Assembly: GCA_037447605.1 (NCBI GenBank)
Contig: CM074806.1
Span: 598,083 to 649,419, forward strand
Source of the DNA: Zygnema circumcarinatum
Lineage: Eukaryota > Streptophyta > Zygnematophyceae > Zygnematales > Zygnemataceae
Length of the DNA stretch: 51,337 bases
Direction of reading: 5' to 3'
Shown here in pieces: positions 34,404 to 44,612 of the stretch; positions within the stretch are counted from its first letter, which is position 1; each line of letters begins with the position of its first letter. The notes under the pieces are model-generated. The model had not been told where the DNA came from. It searched no databases and saw nothing but the letters and a program-made list of their open reading frames with translations. The position numbers were made by a program, and so were the translations under genes.

Positions 34404-37400
34404 ATGGCGTCCTCCGCCGCCCTCCTCCTGGCAGCGCTGCTCTGCTTCGCCGCCTCTGCGGACGCCGCGCTCGTGAAGGCCGCGCAGCAGAGTGAGTGGC
34501 GCGCAGGCACGCGAGGCCGCGCGACGCGCGCATGCATGCATGCCTGCGTGAAGGAGGAGGCTCACGGCGAGCGGGTGGGCGGACTCAGCGGCGCTGCAGG
34601 CCGTGAAGGCGAGTCTGCGGCTGACGGACCCGAAGCTGCCGAACTCGTGGAAGGCCTCCTCCGACTGCAGCGCGTGGCGCGGCGTCAAGTGCGACGCGGC
34701 GGGGAACGTCGTGCAGCTGTGCGCGCCTCCTCTCCCTCCTCCGGGCAGAAGAAAATAGATTTTTTACCTTGCACATCTTTCTGGGCGGGCTGGGGAAATT
34801 TTCCATCTAGCACTTTGCTCATTGCAGACAAAGATTTCCTTCTTCCCGGAGGACTGATGTGCGGGCAGAAGAAATTTTTTTTTTTTGCACTTCTTTCTGT
34901 GCTGGCAGAGAAAACTTTGCCATCCTCCACTTCTTTCTGTTTGTGTCATTTTCTCGCAGCACTTTTTTTTGCACTGCTTTCTTTGCCGGGCAGGGCGCTA
35001 GTTTCTTTCATCTGAGCCTGGCCCATTTTTTTTATTTTTCCTTTTGCTATCTTTTCTGAGTGCACATTCCATGCGCTTAAAAGCTTCAAAAGTAGCGCAG
35101 GGGACACTCTTTTCTCCAAGATTCCAGAAGTCGCGAAAAACCTTTGACGAACGTCAGACCGAATTTCGAAATTGTCGTTGTTACAGACTTCTATGACATG
35201 TTCGACATTCCTTTTGTTTCAATCTTTTCGTTGATGAATTCTCCCTTCTTCGCGCAGAGCGATTACTCCAGTCGAATACTATTTAACTTACATTGAGTTG
35301 AACAGTACCGTTCCCGAAGTGTATCCTCTCACCATCAAGGGAACCATCTCGCCAAAGATATCGGAGCTCAAGAATTTGGAGATACTGTGAGTTCTGTTGA
35401 AGCCACCTCTAGGATAAGTGAGCGTGCTTCTCGTTCTGTTTGTCTTGATGGTTTCGGATTCCTTAAACCCACCAGATTATAAATTTAATTTCACTCTCGA
35501 GTTTCAAGTTTTTCGTAATTTCTGCGGACTTTGAAAGTGAAGGGCTTGGGGCTGCTTGGCGCCTCAATTGACTATAATTTTAGGGTCGTAAGATGTTGAG
35601 GGAAATGAAGTTGCTTTGGGATTTGTGGCGCTTAAGTTGAAATTGTTTAACGGTGGTTGCTTAATCTACCTGCTTTTATGCTTTCTAAGGATAATTTCAT
35701 GTCGGATGGTGGGAGCTGCAGTGTTTTTTATACGACGGGCCTAGTCGGAGACATACCGGAGGGACTTGGAAATCTGAAAAAACTCAGATTTCTGTAAGAA
35801 CAAAGTCCCACTTCACTTAGTGCAGGGGTCGAATTCTGTGCATCGTCGTTACAACCGTGCAAATCGTTGGAGACTACAGAGAGTTGTAAGGGTTCAGCAA
35901 ATTTCTTGAATCTAACGAGAAGAACTACAGGACAAACTGTTTCTTACTGCTTTGCTTTTCCTTGTGTGTTTGGGGATGCAGTGAGTTGAGTGGGAACAAT
36001 TTCACTTCCAATATGCCAACCAGTGTAAAAATGTTGACGAATCTTCAGTTCCTGTATACCGCCTACACCTTTTTCCACTCCATCAGCTAACCATTTTGTG
36101 GGCAGTTGCATTTCAGTTTCTTTCTATATTCGGTTGGAACAAAGAAATCTGGGCTTTGTCTAGATTGGCCTCAAGCTTCACTTTCCCCTTTCTTCAAGAC
36201 ATTTAACATGACGTGAAGTGTTTTGTCATGCCATGTGACTTTTACCATTCGTCGAGAGTTTAACAGTGAATTTTCACTAGTTAGGTTCAGAGGGGCATTA
36301 GGATTGCTGTTCCAGCGACGCTTTTCGTTTAGGTAATGGCCAGTGAAGGTCTATTCTTCTTTTCTCACATTCTTGCATGTTTAGCTTGGGCGGTTTGCCA
36401 GATCTTGCAGCACCTGCAAGCTGAAAGGGAAATTCCCCACTGGAATCAGCAACCTCTTGAAGTTGGAGTGGTTGTAAGTTCACTTTTCCTTATTGGTGGC
36501 TACTTTGGGCTTTTTGTATTTGAAATGTTCTGTTATTCTTAAGGAAAAGACCAGCTGTATGTCAGCTTTTTGAACTCTCTCGTAAGTCCTGAATCGTTTG
36601 CGTGTGAAGCAATATTGTGATGAGACTTGCTCATTCAAGAGCTTCTCCATGCCACTCCTTCCGGTGGTCCCATTTGAATGATGCATTGCAAATTTGATGT
36701 CTCAGAGATTTGACCGTCAATGCATTGAGCGGTAAACTACCGCCGGGCATTGTTAACCTGCCAAAGCTTACAACACTGTGAGTGCTTCCACCTGTTTCAA
36801 TGCGATATTTCAACTTTCATCCGTGCAATTGTCATTGACCGCCACGAATTCGCTGCTTAGTGGAGCTTATTCTGAAATGTGGGTGTGTGGCAGGGCCCTT
36901 GCAAATAACACACTAGGCGGGAAAATTCCTGTTCGCTCCACTCACCTGAAGCCATTGGAGATCTTGTAAGTAGTCAATGTGCTTCATCTTCTTGACTTCG
37001 CATTTTTCCTGGTGTGTTGAGGCTTTAGGGCTATGTTCCCCATGTATATCTGAGCGATAACCCATATCAGTGGAATGACCCAAACGTTAATAAAGCATGC
37101 TTCTTTCTTAACGGGCGAGTTCTGGGCTCTAATCCTCAGTGTTATGGGTTCCAACAAGTTTTCGGGAGAAATTCCAAAGTGGGTCTTCGCCGTTCCATTT
37201 GTGTAAGATTGCTGACTTACTCAATTTTCTAGATTGATCTACTGAGATTCAGTGATATGGAAACTTCAGGAGACTGCTTGCCTATGAAGATTCCGCTTCT
37301 TAACAGTTGGAACTGTGCTTTCATGCATGTAGATGCACAGTCTCATGAAGGATAATTGCACTCGTTACCTTTCCATTTTGCACCTTCCACCTTTTCCCTG

Positions 37401-38826
37401 CTCCCCACTCACCTTTTCACTCTCTCCCTCTCTCTCTGTCGATTTCATTTGTTTTAAATTTCTCCTTGTTTACTGTATTCCACTTTGCTCTCAGGCTCTT
37501 GGGTAACAACCGGCTGGTTGGAAAAATTCCGAAACTTCCAAACTCCACTTTTGTTATGTAAGTGCTTGCATAGAAATCAAGATTGAGAACCAAATTTTTT
37601 GTTGCAAATATGAATGGGAAAGATTAAATGTTTGTATTGCTTTCATTGAAACTTAATTCTTACCATTGAAGTGTTTTCGTTGGCCTGCCAATTCTCGCTG
37701 CACCCTGAAATGCGTCCTTTTTTTTTTTTTTGTGGGTTGACTTGTGGCGTCCTAAGATTTGTTTTATGTTCAAATCAATTTGTTATGTTTGTTAGCGTGA
37801 GCCTTAACTGATGCACGGCTTGTACAGCTGCATCATTGGTCTTGCTCTGCTACAAGATTACGGCCACTTTAGGACGTCAAGGGTGTCGCCATTTTGAGTC
37901 ATTTAATGTTTCTGATTCTCGGAATAGATTGCCGTGGGTTTCGTTGTAACATATTAAGAAGTTTCATGGTGATTCTCGTAAGTCATTGCCGAGAATTTGA
38001 GCGTTTCATGAAGAGCTTTTGTCCTCCATTCTAACTACTGGTCTTCTCACTGACGCCTTGGATGCTGCAGTGAGCTGAGCTCAAACTACCTATCTGGAGA
38101 GGTAGTGATTTCAGAAGAGAGTTTAGGGTCCTCATTCCTTCTTTCCGGGAATTATTTCTCTTCTATCACTGGAGGAAGTCCCACTTCTGTGATTTTTGTC
38201 GATGACAACTGCTTATCCGGAGCCCTGGCAGTGAAATTCGGAAAACAGAAGAAAAATAAAGTATGCAATAATTTCTGCAATGCGAAGCAAAAGGGCGGAG
38301 CCTGCGGGAAGAACGGAGTCTGCGGCCCCGGCGGTGCCAAGGCCCCGACCTGCACTTGCAAGAAGGGCTACTTCACCTTCGTCAAAAAATTCACATGCAC
38401 TAAAGGTAGTTCATCTCGTCCATTTCTACTGCCCCCTTTCTTTTTTCATTTTCTGTATTTGAGCTAAAGCATGCACACTTCGAAGTTTGTTTCTAACAAC
38501 GCGATGTTTTTTTTAAGATTGATGGGTTTTGCTAAAAGACCCCCCTATCCCTATCCCTATCCCTATCTCTATCATCCCTCTCCCTGTCCACCTCTCTCTC
38601 CCTCTCCCTCTCCCTCTCCCCCTCCCCCTCCCNNNNNNNNNNTCCGCCTCCGCCTCCGCCCTGCCTCTGCCTCTGCCTCTGCCCATCCCTATCCCTATCC
38701 CCCGTATCGAGAACGACTATCCTGTTAGTTCTGTTTGTACTAATTCTTGTCACTTGATGCTCCGGGTCCTGCCCCTTAGACGTACCCACGCCATCAAGCG
38801 CCCCTCCGGTCGGAGGGAGCACTTGA
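34404..38826 (+). CDS. Secreted LRR protein with C-terminal cysteine-rich (EGF-like) module, gene 2
   Basis: Same thirteen-exon structure as gene 1: 34404-34491, 34589-34718, 35258-35386, 35722-35793, 35982-36053, 36402-36473, 36706-36777, 36894-36965, 37140-37202, 37253-37324, 37495-37557, 38071-38405, 38780-38826; 428 residues. Signal peptide MASSAALLLAALLCFAASAD, LRRNT cap, about ten LRRs (LDLTVNALSGKLPPGIVNL, LALANNTLGGKIPVRS), then the Cys module and tail VPTPSSAPPVGGST. One LRR carries paired cysteines (LSCSTCKLKGKFPTG) also present in the paralogues. Exon 2 and the Cys module are nearly or fully identical to gene 1, while middle exons differ. Exon 10 uses the same apparent GC donor. 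A 10-N assembly gap lies in the last intron (38633-38642), so that intron length is unsure. Confidence 0.85.
38545..38705. repeat. CCCTAT/CTCCCT/CCGCCT microsatellite with assembly gap
   Basis: (CCCTAT)n, then (CTCCCT)n, ten N at 38633-38642, then (GCCTCC/GCCTCT)n and CCCTAT again. It lies in the last intron of LRR-Cys gene 2; the true length is unknown. Confidence 0.9.
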
Positions 38827-39535
38827 TCGGAGGCCATTCGCGGCGATTGGGCTGTGCGTGAGAGTGGAGGAGAGTCGTCCACTCGTTGAAGGCATTTTTC
38901 ATCCTAAGGTCGGAAGACATGATATGCGAGAAGCTACCAGAGAACGAACGAAGGCCACTGGGTGGCTGGATGAGTGTAGAGGCAACGTTTGTAACTTTTT
39001 TGCTTTGAATGGGCTGGTGATGATGATATGAGGATGTTGCCATTGCCATGGTAATACACGAAACTATAAATTAGTGAATGGACTAAATAGTCGAAATCTA
39101 CTTCTTCAGCAAAAAAAGGCTAGCATTTCAAAGTTGGTGGAAAGTGAAGAAGTCAAGAACTGATCCAACGTCACCTAAATTTGCGACCAGTAGGTGTGAA
39201 TTAGTGTCTGAAAAACTTGTCAATCCACTATCAAATAAGTACTACGCAGGGTGAGGCTGTGCATGTCGCAATTTGGAATATGTTCTCAAAGCAATCCTTC
39301 TGCCTACGAATTCACTCTCAAAATTGTTCGATTAATCGCTTCCTATTTCGAATTTGATGTGTATTAACAGTTTTTCAGTGTGTCACCACCCTTCCTGAAG
39401 TCCAAATCATTGTCTAGAAGCACGCCCGAGCGAGGCTCGGGATAACATTTGTCGCTTTGTGGCTTCAGTAATCGCTCGGGAATTACGGCCGTTCTGCTTT
39501 AGCATAAAAACGTGGCCTTCGCTAGATTGAGTTAC

Positions 39536-39743
39536 ATTAGGGGGAGTCAGACCTTGACCATCGCCAAATCAATTTCGTAAGCCTGTTGGGCGAATTAAGC
39601 ATTGGCTAGGTACGCATTTCGGTACTGCTGGGTACGGCGGAACCGCGGATCCCGACCCGGAATTCGTACACGAAAGATGTGACTTTTAGTATAAGGTATT
39701 CGGAAATTTCGTAAGCGATGGTCAAGGTCTGACTCCCACTATT
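39536..39743. mobile_element. 202-bp MITE, relative of the 159-bp family, 3-bp TSD
   Basis: Spans 39539-39740. Ends AGGGGGAGTCAGACCTTGAC and, inverted, AGTGGGAGTCAGACCTTGAC. Flanked by ATT at 39536-39538 and 39741-39743. Same end pattern and same 3-bp duplication as the copies at 24765 and 25596, but different interior. Confidence 0.88.
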
Positions 39744-39962
39744 AGAGGAGGGGAGCTACTGTAAAAAGAGGGCCTCTGTGTCCAACGAGGACCACTCCCG
39801 CAATGCCACGTGGCATTGATGTACGGACAACACGTCACAAATCTAGGGTCGTTTCGTATCCGTCATCAGGTGGTCGACAAACTCAAATCCGCCGCATCAT
39901 TGAACCTGATCGTAGGATTTTTGCGGCGCGGTGGACTCAGATCAACTCTCAAGACTGAGAGA

Positions 39963-40112
39963 AGGTGCGCTGGCGGGCTACAGAATAAGTACTCCAGTCT
40001 CACAAATTTGAAGTCTTATCGATTTTGAAAGCTATGGTCTCTTTTTTAGTTCATGTGAGGTGTTCCACTATGTGTTTGATGCCATGGCAACGATAAAAAC
40101 ATCATAGCATCG
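39963..40112 (-). repeat. Inverted copy of the LRR-Cys gene 1 3' flank
   Basis: Reverse complement of 32262-32410 with scattered changes. Lies about 1 kb 3' of LRR-Cys gene 3 in the orientation expected if gene and flank were duplicated together. Confidence 0.8.
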
Positions 40113-41104
40113 GGGTGAGTTTTGCTTAGGGTAGTGCTAAATTCACACCTTTTTTGTCTAGGCACAGACCTTTTTCACAGGGCAGATTTTAAAATAGACA
40201 AAAAAACATTACAAATGGAAAATGCTCTTTTCACATCTTTTTGGAATCGATACACACCTCCAGCCTCCGGTCGACCCCTGCTCTCACGCGGCGCTTGAAC
40301 TGAACTTGATTTTTTTTTTTCTCGCACTAGTTTTAGGATTTCAGGCAATTAACGCATGTGCTGAAATCTGTACATGTCGCGTTACAAGAGTCAATTTAAA
40401 ATACTGTTTCTCATTTGCGAATTGAGTCAAGGTTCGGTTCCTGTCTCTGACGTCGCCTTCCTTTTGAGCATTCGCGCGGGCATCCTCCGGTCGGTGCTCT
40501 TCAAGGGAGGATCGGGAAGTATTAGGAAAAATGCAGCAGATTAGGTCAACCTACTTTAGTTGCAAGCATGTATGGTGAGAAAGCTTTGCTTTGCCAAGGT
40601 CTTCCTAACCCTTTTTTTTTTTTTTGACCTTTCGTTGCTAAAATAAGCAATTTGCATTGAGAAGCTTTAGTTCATACTCGCTCTATCTCCTCATTTGTTG
40701 CAGCTGTCCTTTTCGTTGGCACGGCACCAATTAAAACAACCATAAATTCCTCTTTATTGCCGTTCGAATTTATAAATACGGTGACCAATGAACACCACCG
40801 ACCCATTCGAAAGCAAACAAGGTATCGTGTTTCCCACTGCCCTGCCGCCATTGCTTTCTGATTTATTATCTCAAGGCGTCTTGCAGACTACGTAACTTAA
40901 TGGTGGAGAATATGATGATGGAGACTACCTTAGAGCTCATATTTCTCGTCCACTTCCAGAAGCATAGTCTAATTCCCACTATCCTTCCTCTCACTGTCAA
41001 GTTCTCCTCCGCATAACAGGTGGTGGCGGAGCGTTTCCTGAGGCGCAATAATCAAAGCATCAAGCGAGTAGTGTTAATGCAGGAGAGGATTTCCCTATAC
41101 ATTT

Positions 41105-44100
41105 CTAATCTGAAGAGGAAACGCGTGGAATGTTCAAGACATAGGGCGAAGCTAGGAACAGTGGAGGATTAAACGCAATCACACCCTCAATTAAGAAACA
41201 CAGAAAAAAATGGAAGAAAGGCCAGCTACCTTTAGTGCATGTGAACTTGTTTGCAAAATTGAAGTATCCCTTATCGCAGGTGCAGGTCGGGGCCTTGGCG
41301 CCGGCGGGGCCGCAGACTCCATTCTTTCCGCAGGCTCCGCCCGTCTGCTTCGCATTGCAGAAATTATTGCATACTTTGTTTGACTTTTGACTTCCGAATT
41401 GAGTTGCGAGGTCGCCAGACAAGCAGTTGTCATCTGCAGCGATTGTGCCGCCTAAAGTGACTTTGGAGAAATAGTTCCCAGCAAGATTATAATAGTTTTC
41501 AATATTGCCCGGAGTGACCACCTCTCCCGATAAGTAGTTCGACTCAACAGCTCTGCAGCATGCACAAGTGCAGCATTGGAAAGCATTTACAATAGAAAGA
41601 AAGAATAGATATTATAGTTTATGATTCAGAAAATGTGGCAAGTACAGAAACGATAACTTCTTCATGGCTTTATAGCCAAAACCCAAAACCAGCTTTCCAT
41701 ACACCACAGTCGTCCCTCCGGAAGTCCAACTTACACGACGTAGGTATAATTCTGAAGTTTCGGAAGTTTTCCAACCAGTTTGTTATCCCCCAATAGCCTG
41801 CGAGCCACACAGAATTATGCCCATGTTGATAGGCATAACGTACTTCCAATACGAAAAACTTTTCCAGCCAATGAAAGCAGTCTCCCTCTCCCTCTGCCTC
41901 CCACTCCCTCTCCCACGCCCCCCCCCTTCCGCTCTCCCCCATTCCCGTTCCCATTCCCCCTCACCCCTCTCCCCACCTCAACTGAAAGGCATTTTTGTCG
42001 AACTGAAAACTGGAGCCAGCAAAATCACAATTGCATTGTGGGCAGGTTTCATGCTTTAGTTGAACTCACACGAATAAGGCGGTGAAAATCCATTTGGGAA
42101 TTGTGCCTGTAAACTGATTCACGCTCAAAACCCTGGAAAGAACAGATCATATACCGCCCATTTACCGTAAAAAAGAAGCCAAGATTTCAACCTTAAAGCC
42201 ACCCAATCGGTACTTTTCCGTTCACAAATATGAGGAGCAGAGAAGCCCAAAGTCCCCAATGGCTCACAAGTAAGGAATTGGCGCCAATTTGGAAGACCGG
42301 ACCGGAATATTTCCGTTCAACGTGTTGTTTATGAACGCCCTGCAACAGTCCGTACAGCTTGAAATCAATTTCCAAAAGCAAATTTCGAAATGAATCCTTT
42401 GATGCAGACGTGGCTATCAATATGCATTCGGTAGCTCGGTGGATAGAATCAGTTGAGTATACTTGAGAGTTTTTTTTTTGTCGAGTGTGTAAGCTAGTTC
42501 ATTTTTTAAAGGGAGTCTTTTATTAGTCTTTTTAGGTTTAGAGGAAGTACTCACAGCCATTGTAGATTTGGCAGATTGACAACACTCTGAGGAATTGCGC
42601 CGCTCAATCGGTTCGAACCTAAATCTCTGCAACAACAGATTTCTCACATGGAGTCAGTTGAATAGGACGCCTGCAGGCCAAACAGCTACAAACAAGACGT
42701 GATGTATCTGAAGAATGCATGGAGAGGGAGAGGAAGAGGAGGAGAGAGAGAGAGACGTCTCCCTCTTCCTCTGTCTCTCCCTCTCCCTCTCCCACTCTCA
42801 CTCTCTCACCCTCTCTCGCCGTCACTTACATTGCCTGAAGTTTCAAGAGGCTTCCGAGTTCGGTCGGAATCTTTCCATTCAGGTTGCAGTCGTAGCAACT
42901 TCTGCGCCCCATTTAAAAGAAAAAAAATGAAAATAATTTCAAAGACAGAAATTGCAAACTTAGCCCCGACTTCAAACCCCCTACGGACCACTACTTTTAT
43001 CTTTATTAAAATGTAAAAGAAAAGAGAAGAACATGAATAAAAGTAACTATGCAACGTACAAGTATTCCAAGTTGATTAATTTTTGGATATTTGAAGGCGC
43101 TGCTCCAAATTTGTTCCCATCGAGTATGCTGCGCCCAACAGGGAAGTCAAAAGGTCGTTAATTTCCAAAAAATAAAAACCGAGATAATATGTCAAAGAAT
43201 CCTGAGGAGAATTCGATGAGAGCAAAACCCTAAAATTCTTCACAATTAGTGGGAAAAAGGTGAAAATTCAGTGATTGCATTATTTTTCTCCTTTTCAAAA
43301 TGGGCTTACAGAAACTTCAGATTCTTCAAAGTGACAATTTCCTGCGGAATGTCTCCGACGAGATCGAGGTAATAGAGGGTCCTGCAATGTAATAATTTTT
43401 AATGGAAAAAATCAGAAAAAAAAAATTCTTTCAGGCATCTCGATAACCTGAGAAACAAGCACTAGCGGTTCCAGCGAGCCTTTTAAAACCCACATAAAAA
43501 TTAGAAAAACACTGAAATCCCAAAAGAAAAAGAAAAAAAAGACATGCTTGAAAAAACGACTCCAGATAGTTGGGGACAAAAATCTCACAGATTTTCCAAT
43601 TTTTTAAGCTCCGCAATTTTGGGCGAGATGGTTCCGCTTTTGGTGATCGGAGAGGTCGCCGTAATCGTCGGATCGATCTGATCGCCGATGAGAACGGACA
43701 CGATTTTCGTAGTCAGCGTTCTGTACGGGACAAAAAAAAAAAAAAACCCAAAAAGGCAGAGAGAGAGAGAGAGAGAGAGAGGGACAGAGATGAGGCGCAG
43801 CCTGCAACCACTTTCCTCGCCACAAAATGAACCGCAAAAGCTCCATTTCATCACGCGTAAAGATATAAATAATAATAAATAAATAAGTAAAGAAGCAGAG
43901 GACAAGGCCCTCCCTCCCTCCACTACCTCCCTCCCTCCCTCCCTCCCTCCCTCCCTCTCCTCCCTCCCCTCCCACCCCTCCCTCCCTCCCTCCCTCCCTC
44001 CCTCCTCCCCTCCTCCCTCCCTCCCCTCCCCTCCTCCCTCCTCCCTCCCCTCCCCTCCTCCCTCCCTCCCTCCTCCCTCCCTCCCTCCCTCCCTCCCCTC

Positions 44101-44612
44101 CCCTCCCTCCCTCCTCCCTCCCTCCCCTCCTCCCCTCCTCCCTCCCTCCCTCCCTCCCTCCCTCCCTCCCTCCCGGCCAATGGCGAACAAACTGACAGCG
44201 CGACCACGTTCCCCGTCGTGTCGCACGTGACGCCCGCCCACGTGGCACAGTCCGCGGAGGCCCGCCACGTGGCGAGCACCTTGGGGTTGCGCAGAGCGAG
44301 GGCCCCCTTCACCGCCTGCAGCGCCGCTGCACCCGCCCGCCCGCCCGCAAGCGTCAGCCCCATACATACATACATACATACATACATACATACATACATA
44401 CATACATACATACATACATACATACATACATGTGCGCATGCCTTCATGCATGCCTGCATGCATGCATGTATGGGGGGCATGCTTGGGGGCGGCATCTGGC
44501 CAGGCATGCCCGCGCGTCACTCACCCTGCTGCGCGGTATTCACACGTGCGGATTCCGCAGAGGTGGCGAGGCAGAGCAGCGCCGCCAGGAGGAGGGCGGC
44601 GGAGGACGCCAT
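41105..44612 (-). CDS. Secreted LRR protein with C-terminal cysteine-rich (EGF-like) module, gene 3 (inverted, diverged)
   Basis: Twelve exons on the minus strand: 44612-44525, 44326-44197, 43720-43589, 43381-43310, 43128-43060, 42901-42830, 42626-42555, 42339-42268, 42132-42070, 41797-41735, 41552-41230, 41109-41105; about 386 residues. Signal peptide MASSAALLLAALLCLATSAE, LRRNT cap (DCATWAGVTCDTTGN), LRRs such as LGSNRLSGAIPQSVVNLPNL, then DDNCLSG, VCNNFCNAKQTGGACGKNG and TCTCDKGYF. Compared with genes 1 and 2 it lacks the LRR exon equivalent to their exon 10; exon 9 joins the next exon in frame without it. The last exon is tentative (a stop right after the acceptor), so there is no Pro-rich tail. 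Introns hold CCCT and CATA microsatellites. It starts head-to-head with the GT-sulfotransferase gene. Confidence 0.82.
43905..44175. repeat. (CCCT)n/(CTCC)n microsatellite in LRR-Cys gene 3 intron 2
   Basis: About 270 bp of CCCT with CCTCCC variants on the + strand. Purine-rich on the coding strand. A (GA)n run also lies at 43757-43783. Confidence 0.92.
44360..44432. repeat. (CATA)n microsatellite in LRR-Cys gene 3 intron 1
   Basis: About 18 tandem CATA units, followed by a GCATGC-rich stretch (44438-44510). Confidence 0.95.

Larger units (their letters stand above)
38827..41104. other. Region between convergent LRR-Cys genes 2 and 3
   Basis: Holds the 3' flank of gene 2, a 202-bp MITE (39539-39740), the inverted 3' flank repeat (39963-40112) and a truncated end of the GGGTAGTG-type element (about 40131-40262, with CACACCTTTTTTGTCTA and TTTTTGGAATCGATAC). 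No further exon recognised. Confidence 0.5.

Noticed and set aside
43585-44520. 311-codon open frame on - strand
   Set aside because: Read-through of LRR-Cys gene 3 introns filled with CCCT and CATA repeats; it breaks the LRR exon phases.
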